This document shows positions 17,684 through 26,255 of a DNA stretch of 54,619 bases, piece by piece (position 1 is the first letter of the stretch; every line of letters begins with the position of its first letter). The stretch is taken from NCBI GenBank assembly GCA_012524025.1, contig JAAYSC010000001.1, forward strand, positions 1 to 54,619, given 5' to 3'. This stretch comes from Clostridiales bacterium (GTDB lineage: Bacteria; Bacillota; Clostridia; Oscillospirales; Acutalibacteraceae). The notes under the pieces are model-generated. The model searched no databases, had not been told where the DNA came from, and saw nothing but the letters and a program-made list of their open reading frames with translations. The position numbers and the translations under genes are program-made.

Positions 17684-18715
17684 TTAAGCAATTTGACCGT
17701 AGTGCATAATTGCAATAGCCGTAAGCCCACCCAATATATTGACCAGGGTAAAAACTTTTACCACTTTTTTTTCAGTCCAGCCGCTTTTTTCAAAATGGTG
17801 ATGAATGGGCGCCATTTTGAAGACGCGCCTGCCAAATACTTTATATGAAAAAATTTGAATAACATCGGACGCACCTTCAATAACATATATAAGCCCGACC
17901 GGCAATAAAATCAAAGGTGTGTTCAAACAATAAACCAGTGCCAAAACCATGCCGCCCAGGAAAAGTGAACCGGTATCACCCATAAAAACCTTTGCCGGGT
18001 TTTTGTTCCAGACCAAAAAGCCCGCACAGCCGCCTGCCAATACGGCAGCCAACATACCGACCCCAAACATTGATCGCATCAAGGCTATGACTAAAAGAGC
18101 CAGGGCGGTGGTCAAGGTGACGCTGGCGCACAGGCCGTCAACCCCGTCGGTGAAGTTTACGGAATTGGTGGTTGCATACATTACAATTGCACCAAAAACC
18201 CAAAAGAAGGGCCCCATTTCCACATTGCCCACAAAGGGCACAAACATATAAGGCTTACCCTTCATGCCTAAATAGAGGCTGGCCAAATATGCAAAAATAA
18301 TTACCAGTTGCAAAATAGTTTTCTGTTTAATGTTAAGCCCTTTGTTACGCTTTTTAAGTATTATAATAAAGTCATCCATGAAGCCGACCAGAGCGAAGGC
18401 GAAAGCCATGAAGACCCCGCTCCAAAATGTTGTTTGCATAAGTTCGGCAGCCAAAAAATCACCGGTGACAATATTTAAACCCATAAGTTTTGAGGTAAAC
18501 AAGCCGACTGCCAGGGCCACCGCTGTCGCCACAATGAACATTATACCCCCCATTGTAGGTGTTCCTTCTTTTACCTTATGGGTTTCCGGCCCGTCTTCAT
18601 GTATTTTTTGCCCGATTTTATATTTAAGAAGCCAGGGAATAAGAGCAAAACCCAGCACCGCTGTTACAAAAAAAGAAACTGCGGCTGTTAAGAATATTAA
18701 AAGATAGTTATTCAT
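17684..18715 (-). CDS. mraY: phospho-N-acetylmuramoyl-pentapeptide transferase MraY
   Basis: A 343-residue integral membrane enzyme that moves phospho-MurNAc-pentapeptide onto undecaprenyl phosphate to give lipid I. Diagnostic segments are EGTPTMGG, the magnesium-binding VNFTDGVDGLC, MGDTGSLFLGG and the histidine cluster PIHHHFE, with about ten membrane segments. The ATG at 18715 is preferred because GGGAG lies nine bases before it; an ATG at 18733 has no ribosome-binding site. The chosen start overlaps the murF stop by 8 bp, implying coupled translation. murD, which usually follows mraY, is missing; ftsW comes next. Confidence 0.96.
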   Translation of the reverse strand: MNNYLLIFLTAAVSFFVTAVLGFALIPWLLKYKIGQKIHEDGPETHKVKEGTPTMGGIMFIVATAVALAVGLFTSKLMGLNIVTGDFLAAELMQTTFWSGVFMAFAFALVGFMDDFIIILKKRNKGLNIKQKTILQLVIIFAYLASLYLGMKGKPYMFVPFVGNVEMGPFFWVFGAIVMYATTNSVNFTDGVDGLCASVTLTTALALLVIALMRSMFGVGMLAAVLAGGCAGFLVWNKNPAKVFMGDTGSLFLGGMVLALVYCLNTPLILLPVGLIYVIEGASDVIQIFSYKVFGRRVFKMAPIHHHFEKSGWTEKKVVKVFTLVNILGGLTAIAIMHYGQIA

Positions 18716-20075
18716 TTGTACCCAACTCCCCATATAAAATATCTATGACATCTTCCAACCGCATCCCTCGGCTGGCTTTAAACAAAACAGTATCCCCCGG
18801 CAAAAGTAATTTCAGCAGCTTATCGGCCAAATCATTTTTGGAATCAAAATCCATAACGGTTTTTACGCCAAGCTCACGCGCCCTTTCGGCACTTTTACGG
18901 CTTTGGGACCCATAGGTCAGCAAGATATCAATTGAGTTTTTTGCCACGGCCTCACCTGCTTGACAATGTGCCCGGTCGGAATATTGACCCAATTCCAACA
19001 TATCACCCAAAACCGCAATGCGCCTTTTGGATGAATATTGGTTTAAGACATCCAGCGCCGCCAAGAGAGAGTCCGGGCTGGAATTATAGCAATCTTCTAT
19101 AAAGGTAAAACCTTGAACTTGCCTTATTCTTTGGCGCATGCCGGCAGGCTTATATTCTGCCAAGGCCAGGGCTGCGTCTTCCGGTGATACGCCGAGTTTT
19201 ACCCCAACGGCAAAAGCCGAAAGAGCGTTATATATATTGTGTCTGCCCAGGGTGGGAAGAGTAAGGGCTTGGATTTTGCCCTCGTAAATGATATCAAAGC
19301 TTGCTGTGTTGCCGACACTTTCTTTTACAACAGCTCTAAAATCACAGTTTTCTTCTTCAATTCCAAAGCTTATTATTTCATATTCGCCCGGATCAATGGT
19401 CATTAAAAGTTTGTCATCGGCATTTAAAAGCAAGCTTGAGCCCTTATCCATCCCTTTTAAAATCTCACTTTTAGCAAGCAAAATATTTTCGCGACTACCC
19501 AAGTTTTCTATATGTGCCACGCCTATATTTGTCAAGACACCGATATGGGGCTTGGCCATTTCGGACAAGCGCTCGATTTCGCCAAGATCGCTCATACCCA
19601 TCTCAAGCACGGCAGCTTCAAAGGAGCTGTCCAGACCGAAAACAGTCATGGGCAGGCCGATTTCATTGTTTAGGTTCCCGCGATTTTTTAAGGTTTTGTA
19701 TTTTTTAGATAAAACCGCGGCTGTCATTTCTTTACTTGTGGTCTTACCCACGCTACCTGTTATGGCAACCACTTTTAAGTCAAAACGCCTGCGATACCAG
19801 GCGGCGATTTTCATTAAAGCCTTTCGGCTGTCATCAACTATGAGCTGCTTATCTTGGCCGACAGCCATATCTTTTTGCCCCAAAACGGCAATGGCCCCGC
19901 CTTCAATGGCTTTTTTAGCAAAGTTATGGCCATCAAAGCGATCGCCCTTGATGGCAACAAAAAGGCAGTCGGCTTCAAGCATGCGGGTATCCGTACAAAT
20001 ACCGCTGATGCTTTCGTCCCCCTGCCAGGCTAAACCCAAAGCCGCGGCGACATCTTTTAAGGCTACTTTTTCCAT
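18708..20075 (-). CDS. murF: UDP-MurNAc-tripeptide:D-Ala-D-Ala ligase MurF
   Basis: A 455-residue cytoplasmic Mur ligase that joins D-Ala-D-Ala to the UDP-MurNAc tripeptide with ATP. The N-terminal substrate domain contains CTDTRMLEADCLFVAIKGDRFDGH (split here as CTDTRMLEADCLF and VAIKGDRFDGH). The ATP loop is GSVGKTT at 107-113. The central domain has NLNNEIGLP and EMGM, and the C-terminal domain has EDCYNSSPDSLLAALDVL. The ATG follows AGGGGTG. It is 19 bp after murE and overlaps mraY. Nothing is unusual in length or motifs. Confidence 0.96.
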   Translation of the reverse strand: MEKVALKDVAAALGLAWQGDESISGICTDTRMLEADCLFVAIKGDRFDGHNFAKKAIEGGAIAVLGQKDMAVGQDKQLIVDDSRKALMKIAAWYRRRFDLKVVAITGSVGKTTSKEMTAAVLSKKYKTLKNRGNLNNEIGLPMTVFGLDSSFEAAVLEMGMSDLGEIERLSEMAKPHIGVLTNIGVAHIENLGSRENILLAKSEILKGMDKGSSLLLNADDKLLMTIDPGEYEIISFGIEEENCDFRAVVKESVGNTASFDIIYEGKIQALTLPTLGRHNIYNALSAFAVGVKLGVSPEDAALALAEYKPAGMRQRIRQVQGFTFIEDCYNSSPDSLLAALDVLNQYSSKRRIAVLGDMLELGQYSDRAHCQAGEAVAKNSIDILLTYGSQSRKSAERARELGVKTVMDFDSKNDLADKLLKLLLPGDTVLFKASRGMRLEDVIDILYGELGTNE

Positions 20076-20094
20076 ACTTACACCCCTAATGCCG

Positions 20095-21531
20095 TCAGGC
20101 TTCTTCTTTTAATATTTCCTCAACTATTTTTCTTTCATCAAAATCTATCGTTTTGTCTGACAAAATTTGATAAGTTTCATGCCCCTTACCTGCCAAGACG
20201 ATTATATCACCCGTGCGAGCTGTAGAAAGCGCCAAGCGGATAGCCTTTTTCCTATCAACTTCAACCTTTACGGGCCTTTTAACCTTCTTTGTACCTACTA
20301 AAATGTCTTCTATTATGGCTTGCGGGTCTTCTGTTCTCGGGTTGTCCGAAGTTACCACTATAAGGTCGGACAAGGTGGCGGCAATTTCCCCCATAAGCGG
20401 CCTTTTGCTTTTGTCACGATCGCCTCCGCAACCAAAGAGGGTTATAATACGCGCTTCGGCGGCACTGCCCACTGCTTTTAGCACATTTTCCAAACCGTCG
20501 GGTGTGTGGGCAAAGTCTATAATAACTGTGAAGTCCCTGTCGGTCTCTACGACTTCCATTCTGCCCGGAACACCTTCCACCTTGGCAACCGCATCTAAAA
20601 CTTCATCAAGTTCAAGACCCAGGCCAAGGGCGCAAGCGACGGCAGCCATGGAATTATAGACAGAAAAGAGCCCCGGTGTAGCAAAGTGAATTCTTCCTAT
20701 TACACCCTTGCCCACAAATTCGTATTTTATGCCCCTATCGTAGGGCTGAATGTTCTTGGCGGTAAAGTCTGCAAGGTCGGAGCTTGCTGAAAAGGTTAAA
20801 ACGGGAATATCCAGGCCCTCTTTGTAAAAGTCAGCCCGAGGGTCATCGGCATTTATCAGTGCCGACTTGCTTTGTTTGAGTAAAAGTTTTTTTGAGGCCT
20901 TGTAAGCTTCCATGCTGCCATGATAATCCAGGTGATCGTTCGAGAGATTTGTGAATATCCCCACTTCGAATTCTATGCCGGCTACCCGTTTTTGATCCAA
21001 GGCCTGTGAGGACACTTCCATAACACAATAAAGACAGCCGGCGTCAACCATTTCCCTGAATAAAGAGTGGAGCTCGAAGGGGTCCGGGGTTGTAAGCGTG
21101 GAATCATACACCTGTTTGCAAGTGTAATTTTTAACAGTTCCGATAAGGCCGGCCTTATGGCCCGACTTTTCAAGAAGGTCTCTCAAGATAAAACCTGTCG
21201 TTGTTTTTCCGTTAGTTCCCGTAATCCCGATTATTTTTAGCTTTTTTGCAGGATTATCAAAAAAGGCCGCACAAGCCAAAGAGTAGGCTTGACGAGTATC
21301 ATCAACCAAAATTTGATTTTCAAGCCCCATGTCTTTTTGCAGCATAACCGCCAGGGCCCCATTTTCAAGGGCCCAAGCCGCCTTGGTGTGCCCGTCAAAA
21401 TTCGAACCTTCAATGCAGACAAAGAGGCAGCCCGGAGTCAATTTGCGTGAATCATCGGTTATTGCGCTTATTTCCCGGTCTTCATAACTGCTCTTTGTAT
21501 TTATTTCTTTTAATAAAAGAGATAATTTCAT
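20095..21531 (-). CDS. murE: UDP-MurNAc-L-Ala-D-Glu:meso-diaminopimelate ligase MurE
   Basis: A 478-residue Mur ligase adding the third residue of the peptidoglycan stem peptide. The ATP loop is GTNGKT (105-110) and the likely carbamoylated lysine is in KASKKLL near 211. The amino-acid pocket reads DNPRTEDP at 396-403. In studied enzymes DNPR marks meso-diaminopimelate specificity and lysine-adding enzymes differ there, so the cell wall is probably meso-DAP type. The start ATG at 21531 follows GAGGGG; the frame is open further upstream, but the extra residues do not resemble MurE and overlap the PBP gene. Confidence 0.96.
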   Translation of the reverse strand: MKLSLLLKEINTKSSYEDREISAITDDSRKLTPGCLFVCIEGSNFDGHTKAAWALENGALAVMLQKDMGLENQILVDDTRQAYSLACAAFFDNPAKKLKIIGITGTNGKTTTGFILRDLLEKSGHKAGLIGTVKNYTCKQVYDSTLTTPDPFELHSLFREMVDAGCLYCVMEVSSQALDQKRVAGIEFEVGIFTNLSNDHLDYHGSMEAYKASKKLLLKQSKSALINADDPRADFYKEGLDIPVLTFSASSDLADFTAKNIQPYDRGIKYEFVGKGVIGRIHFATPGLFSVYNSMAAVACALGLGLELDEVLDAVAKVEGVPGRMEVVETDRDFTVIIDFAHTPDGLENVLKAVGSAAEARIITLFGCGGDRDKSKRPLMGEIAATLSDLIVVTSDNPRTEDPQAIIEDILVGTKKVKRPVKVEVDRKKAIRLALSTARTGDIIVLAGKGHETYQILSDKTIDFDERKIVEEILKEEA

Positions 21532-21550
21532 TTTTCCCCTCACTGTCGGC

Positions 21551-23986
21551 CTATCCGCCCAATTCCGCGGTAATTGTGTTCGAATCAAAGTTTACGCTTA
21601 TTTCACTGCCATAGGCAACCTCTTTGCCCACTTCAATATTTTGAGCTTCGGCAAAAAGAGCCTTCGAAATAGATATGTTGCCCTTGGCCTTCAAGTTTAA
21701 GCCCAAATCCGCTGCCAACTTGTAGGCTCTGTCAATATCCAGACCTGTAAAGTCAGGCACCTTTACAAGCTCTGTTTCCGCATCTGTCTGTGTAAATAAG
21801 GCAATTACACCTTTTTTTGCTATTGCTGCCCCTTGTGCGGGGTACTGCTTTAAGATATGGGTGCCTTGGCCGAAGATTTTGTACTTGATATCTGTATTTT
21901 CCAGGGCCTTTGCAACTTGTTGGATATCTAAACCAAGCAGGCCCGGTGCCCTCATATTAAAGGTTTCCAGCTCTTTTGAGTTGTAAATAGGTTCCACATT
22001 CAGGTATTTTAAAGTTTTTTCCAAAACGCGACCCGCAACCGGTGCCGCCAATTGACCGCCGCCGATTATTCCAACAGGTTTGTCAACCACAATCAAAATC
22101 GATACCTTGGGGTCATCGGCAGGTGCAAATCCGGCAAAAGAAGCTACATAGGGGTTTTTTATTTTATTTGCTTTTTCCTCCAGTTTTTCCGAAGTACCTG
22201 TTTTGCCGGCAACCCTGTAACCGGGTACATAGGCTTTTTCACCGCTTCCCCTTACGACTACATCTTCCATCATATCGACCAACTTGTCCGCAGTGGTTTT
22301 TGAGATTGCCTGGCGGCGAAGATGGGGTTGCGTTTTTTCAATATTGTTGCCCAAGGAATCAATTCTGCGCTCTACGATATAGGGTTGCATAAGCCCGCCT
22401 TCGTTGGCAATTGCGCTGATTGCCGTTATCAACTGTAGGGGGGTAACATTGAAACTTTGCCCGAAAGAAGAGGAGGCAAGGTTTACCCGAGTCATTTCGT
22501 CGAATTTATGGAGTATGGAATTGTATTCTGCCAGTTCAAATCCGGTTTTTTCCGTAAAACCAAAAGCTTCTAAATACTTTTGAAAAACATCTCTACCCAA
22601 CCTTAAGCCTACACTGATGAAAAACGGGTTACATGAATTTACAAGTGCTTGTTCCAGTGTTTGCGTACCGTGGCCTTGTCGCCTGTGGCAGGCCATGCTT
22701 TTATCGGCTACTTGTATCCTGCCCGTGCAGGTATAGGTTTCACCTTCGGACCAAAGCTTTTCTTCCAGGGCCGCAGCCGCAACAAAGGGTTTGAAAACAG
22801 AACCCGGTTCATAGCGCCATAGGGCCAGGGGGTTTTGCCATTGTTCTTGATGAGCTTCACCTATTGTTGCATGGCGTTGTGACACTTCTTCATAGCTCAC
22901 CCGATTCCTGTCGGAGGGATCAAAGTCCGGTATGGAAGCCATGGCCAGGACAGCACCTGTTTTCGGTTCCATTATAATACCCATGGCTTTATAGCCCTGC
23001 GAGTTTTCATAGACCTTCTTCAGTTCTTCTTCCAAAAACCTTTGGATTTCAAGATCTATTGTCAAAATCAGGTGATTTTCTTCGGGGTCCACCCGTATGG
23101 ACGGGGCGCCGGGGATAGCTTCTGCCTGCGTATTGGTAAAAGTTACAACCTTGCCCGGCGTACCTTGCAAAAGCTCTTTTAGATTGCCTTCGACACCATA
23201 GCCCACACTTTTTTTGTCTTCGGTTTCAAAGCCCATAACTTTTGAAGCCATATTCCCCAAAGGAAAATCCCTATAGTTTTTCATACCGATAAAGATGTAG
23301 TTTTTATAGGGCTGGACGATACGATAATTTTTTTTTATTTTATTATCTTTTTTTAAGGCAGTGTATATATAATTTTTAATCTTGTCGCTTTTTTTGAGTA
23401 CCCTGGCTTCTTGTGTTTCAAATTCTTTTATTTCGCGGGCAATTTTTTCTTCTGTTTTGTTTACCCTGTCTTTTATGGCTACCCTGCCCCTGGCACGCAA
23501 AATATCTTCATAATAATCGTCCGCTTCAAGCCCCAAGCTTTGGGCAAGAAGGTCCAGCAAGTCTATTCTTACATTTTTATCCAAGGCTTTTTCCAAAAGA
23601 AAGTCCAGGTCCGACTTTGCTATTGTCAGGGCGCCATCCTCTGTTTTTACATACAGCTTGTTGAGCTCGTCTATATCTATTTTATAAACTTGTGAAATGT
23701 CTGAGAGCAGCTTTTTTCTCAAGCTTTCGGTGTTGACCAACTCAATTGCCCAACCGCTTACTGTTTTCGCCATTTCAACCATATTGCGATCGTAAACATT
23801 TCCCTTTTTTGCAAATTTCTTTTGGTCATAAATCTGCTGAGATTCGGCAATTTTCCTCAACTGCGGCCCATTGACAAGGCCGGTACGGGCAAGCCCCACA
23901 AGGCCGGTGCCAAAGCCTGCGACCAGAAGTATAATCACAAGCCGTTTGCATTTACTTATAAATTTTTTCTTTGGTAAAATACGCAT
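21551..23986 (-). CDS. division transpeptidase (class B PBP) with C-terminal PASTA domains
   Basis: An 811-residue FtsI/SpoVD-type enzyme that cross-links septal peptidoglycan outside the membrane. It has a basic N-tail, one membrane segment (about 14-32), a PBP dimerisation domain that includes a Lys-rich stretch near 195-222, and a transpeptidase domain. The transpeptidase motifs are Ser396-x-x-Lys399 in EPGSVFKPF, SCN at 451-453 and KTG at 595-597. Two PASTA repeats fill about 665-811. PASTA tails occur both in vegetative PBP2x-like and in sporulation SpoVD proteins, so neither symbol is safe. The ATG follows GAGGG. It is preceded by an FtsL-like gene and followed by murE. Confidence 0.94.
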   Translation of the reverse strand: MRILPKKKFISKCKRLVIILLVAGFGTGLVGLARTGLVNGPQLRKIAESQQIYDQKKFAKKGNVYDRNMVEMAKTVSGWAIELVNTESLRKKLLSDISQVYKIDIDELNKLYVKTEDGALTIAKSDLDFLLEKALDKNVRIDLLDLLAQSLGLEADDYYEDILRARGRVAIKDRVNKTEEKIAREIKEFETQEARVLKKSDKIKNYIYTALKKDNKIKKNYRIVQPYKNYIFIGMKNYRDFPLGNMASKVMGFETEDKKSVGYGVEGNLKELLQGTPGKVVTFTNTQAEAIPGAPSIRVDPEENHLILTIDLEIQRFLEEELKKVYENSQGYKAMGIIMEPKTGAVLAMASIPDFDPSDRNRVSYEEVSQRHATIGEAHQEQWQNPLALWRYEPGSVFKPFVAAAALEEKLWSEGETYTCTGRIQVADKSMACHRRQGHGTQTLEQALVNSCNPFFISVGLRLGRDVFQKYLEAFGFTEKTGFELAEYNSILHKFDEMTRVNLASSSFGQSFNVTPLQLITAISAIANEGGLMQPYIVERRIDSLGNNIEKTQPHLRRQAISKTTADKLVDMMEDVVVRGSGEKAYVPGYRVAGKTGTSEKLEEKANKIKNPYVASFAGFAPADDPKVSILIVVDKPVGIIGGGQLAAPVAGRVLEKTLKYLNVEPIYNSKELETFNMRAPGLLGLDIQQVAKALENTDIKYKIFGQGTHILKQYPAQGAAIAKKGVIALFTQTDAETELVKVPDFTGLDIDRAYKLAADLGLNLKAKGNISISKALFAEAQNIEVGKEVAYGSEISVNFDSNTITAELGG

Positions 23987-24057
23987 TGCAAGCCCTCGCC
24001 CGGTCTATATATTGGTCAAACTGCGGAGCCCCGGCCCCGCAGTCTTAAAGTTTTTAT

Positions 24058-24510
24058 TCAGTTGTCGCTTGTTTTTCTGACATATGAGGGAATTTCACTT
24101 TGATTAAAATTAAAATAATGTTTTTGATATTCTTCGATTTTTTGCATGCGACTTCTTTCTATAAAGGCCATGAGTTCGTCTCTGCTTATTTCATCGCTGA
24201 CATTTTTTTCATAAGTATCGGCCCAAGCCAAGGTATTAATATATTGGTCTTTTGCAATTCTCAACTCCCTGTCCGCAACACGCATGCGCGTTCTGCTTCC
24301 GGCAAGAACACTGGCACACATGAACAAAACCAGAACCGCAGCCGTAAACCTGCGTATTTTTCTTTGCCGTTCTTCATATTCCCGGCGCTTATCTTTTTTG
24401 CTCCGAGTTTGCACCTTCATGTCGGACTTTTTGGTCTGCTTTGGAGACTGCTTTGGCACTGCGGAATTTACATCATAAGCCGCACCTGAGCCGTGTTCAT
24501 ATCTTTCCAT
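24058..24510 (-). CDS. ftsL: FtsL-like septum formation protein
   Basis: A 150-residue bitopic protein between rsmH and the division PBP, exactly where ftsL lies in Bacillota. It has a long hydrophilic Lys/Arg/Gln-rich cytoplasmic tail (1-53), a single membrane segment (about 54-70, FTAAVLVLFMCASVLAG) and an extracytoplasmic helical stretch with heptad-like spacing, ending without further domains. FtsL sequences diverge strongly, so the call rests on position and topology. The ATG follows GGAGG. The cytoplasmic tail is longer than in Bacillus FtsL. Confidence 0.75.
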   Translation of the reverse strand: MERYEHGSGAAYDVNSAVPKQSPKQTKKSDMKVQTRSKKDKRREYEERQRKIRRFTAAVLVLFMCASVLAGSRTRMRVADRELRIAKDQYINTLAWADTYEKNVSDEISRDELMAFIERSRMQKIEEYQKHYFNFNQSEIPSYVRKTSDN

Positions 24511-24539
24511 ATCCGGCCTCCTTAAAACACATACTTATA

Positions 24540-25466
24540 TTACTGCAGTTTTTCAATCGTTCTTAACTTTGCGCTTCTGCTGCGCGGATTTTCTTGAATT
24601 TGCTTGGCGTCGGGCTTTATAAGCTTGTGCGGCAATCGACCTTGGGGCTTTTGGCCACACACACAAATTGGAAAGTCCCTTGGGCAAACACAGCCCGTGC
24701 AAAACTCCTTAAAAGTGTTTTTGACAATTCTGTCTTCCAAGGAATGAAAGCTTATAACAACAAGCCGCCCACCGGGGTATAAGACATCAAACATATCCCT
24801 TAAAGTTTCTTGGAGCCTTTCGAGTTCGCCGTTGACTTCGATGCGCAAGGCCTGGAAGGTTCTGCGGGCCGGGTGGCCGCCTTCGCGCCTTGCGGCTGCC
24901 GGGATGGCAGATTTGATTACTTCAACCAATTCCAAAGTTGTTTCTATAGGCTTTAACTGCCTTTGCCTCACAATCGCTCGTGATATGGAGGGGGCAAACT
25001 TTTCTTCACCGTATTGATAGAGAATTTTTTGTAAATCCTTTTGCGAGCGTGTGTTTATGATATCGGCCGCCCTTATACCTTCCATCCCCATGCGCATATC
25101 AAGCGGGGCATCATTATGATAGGAAAAACCGCGTTCGGGGCTGTCAAGTTGGTGGGAGCTCACACCCAAGTCCACCAGAATACCGTCAAGGCCTTTTATT
25201 GAACGCTGTGAAAGTATTTGTTTGATATTGGTAAAATTATCAAGCACAAGCTCTACACTTGGATAGGCAGCTAAACGCTCTTTGAGCACTTCAATGGCTT
25301 GAGGGTCACGGTCTATGGCTAAAAGCCTGCCTTCCTTGATTGTTTTGGCAATTGGGCTTGAATGCCCACCACCGCCTGCGGTACAATCAACATAGAAGCC
25401 GTCACTTTTAAGTTGTAGGGCATTGAGCGCTTCTTGCAAAAAAACCGGGATATGATTAAAATCCAT
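24540..25466 (-). CDS. rsmH: 16S rRNA (cytosine1402-N4)-methyltransferase RsmH
   Basis: A 308-residue SAM-dependent enzyme that methylates N4 of C1402 in the ribosomal P site. It shows HIPVFLQEALNAL, the SAM loop DCTAGGGGHS, LLAIDRDPQAI, LVDLGVSSHQLDSPERGFS, and the RRTFQALRIEVNGEL and ISFHSLEDRIVK signatures. Its partner for the 2'-O-methyl on the same nucleotide, RsmI, is at 35940-36773. The gene sits 10 bp after mraZ with a weak ribosome-binding site, so coupling to mraZ translation is likely. A cysteine cluster (CTGCVCPRDFPICVCG) is typical of the Bacillota branch. Confidence 0.96.
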   Translation of the reverse strand: MDFNHIPVFLQEALNALQLKSDGFYVDCTAGGGGHSSPIAKTIKEGRLLAIDRDPQAIEVLKERLAAYPSVELVLDNFTNIKQILSQRSIKGLDGILVDLGVSSHQLDSPERGFSYHNDAPLDMRMGMEGIRAADIINTRSQKDLQKILYQYGEEKFAPSISRAIVRQRQLKPIETTLELVEVIKSAIPAAARREGGHPARRTFQALRIEVNGELERLQETLRDMFDVLYPGGRLVVISFHSLEDRIVKNTFKEFCTGCVCPRDFPICVCGQKPQGRLPHKLIKPDAKQIQENPRSRSAKLRTIEKLQ

Positions 25467-25476
25467 CTCATATAAC

Positions 25477-25920
25477 CTATATGGACAGGTGAATTTTCGT
25501 CGTGCGGCCGCCTAATGCCAACTTTTCTTCATTTCGTTTTTGTTGCTTGTCGTATTCATCGGGGTTCCAAATTTCCACCCGTTTCCATACACCCAAGACA
25601 ATCACTTCTTTTTCTAAGCCGGCAAATTCACAAAAGTTTTTGCCAATGGTGGCTCGGCCCTGTTTGTCTAATGTGGCTGAAGCAATGTTCATATAAAGCC
25701 TGCGTTGAGTATCATTGAGCTCGCTGCCTTTTAGTTCTGAAAAAACCTCTGCCACTGCCATTTCCCAATCTTCGACACTGTATAAGTACAAACATTTAGT
25801 GCCGTTGAGGGGTTTGTAGACCATGAATTCTTCACCCAGGTGGTGGTGAAACTTGGAAGGGATGGCAAGCCTGTAGTTTTTATCAAGATTATGCAAAAAA
25901 GCTCCGGCATATTTTTGCAT
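25477..25920 (-). CDS. mraZ: transcriptional regulator MraZ
   Basis: A 147-residue member of the MraZ/AbrB-like fold, first gene of the dcw cluster. Two SpoVT/AbrB-like repeats are visible, one around LDKNYRLAIPSKFHHHLGEEF and one around LDKQGRATIGKNFCEFAGLEKEVIVLG (each longer than quoted motifs elsewhere, so only the cores DKNYRLAIP and DKQGRATI are diagnostic). MraZ binds short direct repeats upstream of its own gene and represses or tunes the cluster. The ATG follows GGAAGGGGGC. Upstream is a long leader with three copies of a 14-bp motif spaced exactly 41 bp. Confidence 0.95.
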   Translation of the reverse strand: MQKYAGAFLHNLDKNYRLAIPSKFHHHLGEEFMVYKPLNGTKCLYLYSVEDWEMAVAEVFSELKGSELNDTQRRLYMNIASATLDKQGRATIGKNFCEFAGLEKEVIVLGVWKRVEIWNPDEYDKQQKRNEEKLALGGRTTKIHLSI

Positions 25921-25949
25921 TTAACTGCCCCCTTCCACTTAGAATTGTA

Positions 25950-26045
25950 GTTTTACCGCCTAAGCGCCTAATATATGCTTCAAAACTGTAGTTCAACCGC
26001 CTAACGGATAGCGTGAACCCCCAAAAACATTGTTCAATCACCTAT
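25950..26045 (-). repeat. three 41-bp-spaced direct repeats upstream of mraZ
   Basis: On the plus strand the copies read GTTTTACCGCCTAA (25950-25963), GTTCAACCGCCTAA (25991-26004) and GTTCAATCACCTAT (26032-26045). Start-to-start spacing is exactly 41 bp both times. An extra half copy, GCGCCTAA, lies at 25964-25971. On the transcribed strand the core is TAGGCGGT. These are candidate MraZ sites, although the core and spacing differ from the closely packed TGGG-type boxes described for E. coli. All lie downstream of the predicted promoter. Confidence 0.7.
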
Positions 26046-26054
26046 TTTATCCAT

Positions 26055-26083
26055 ATAGTAAACTATATTTGTCTTTTTGGCAA
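26055..26083 (-). promoter_or_regulatory. mraZ (dcw cluster) promoter
   Basis: Minus-strand TTGCCA (26078-26083) and TACTAT (26055-26060) are 17 bp apart. A start near 26048 would give an mRNA leader of about 130 nt containing all three 41-bp-spaced repeats, the first directly at the start site. Confidence 0.6.
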
Positions 26084-26147
26084 GTGTTTTTTTGAAAAAC
26101 ACTTGATTTTGTCTATCTGTTTTTACTGGCTTGATATATTTATAGAA

Positions 26148-26171
26148 CCATCCACAATATATTGTGGATGG
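26148..26171. promoter_or_regulatory. perfect 24-bp palindrome
   Basis: The half-sites CCATCCACAATA (26148-26159) and TATTGTGGATGG (26160-26171) are exact reverse complements with no spacer. It lies between the yebC terminator and the mraZ promoter, 65 bp upstream of the -35 box. With no loop it is a poor RNA hairpin and a good candidate for a dimeric protein site. Confidence 0.6.
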
Positions 26172-26180
26172 CAGCAAAAA

Positions 26181-26213
26181 GCCGCAGTTTGAAGATTAAC
26201 TTCAAACTGCGGC
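26181..26213 (-). terminator. intrinsic terminator of yebC
   Basis: A perfect 14-bp stem, GCCGCAGTTTGAAG (26181-26194) with CTTCAAACTGCGGC (26200-26213), has a 5-nt loop. On the minus strand TTTTTGCTGC follows directly. It lies about 40 bp past the yebC stop. Confidence 0.9.
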
Positions 26214-26255
26214 CAAAATATTTTATTTATTTGTTTTTACTTGTGCCTTACTGCC

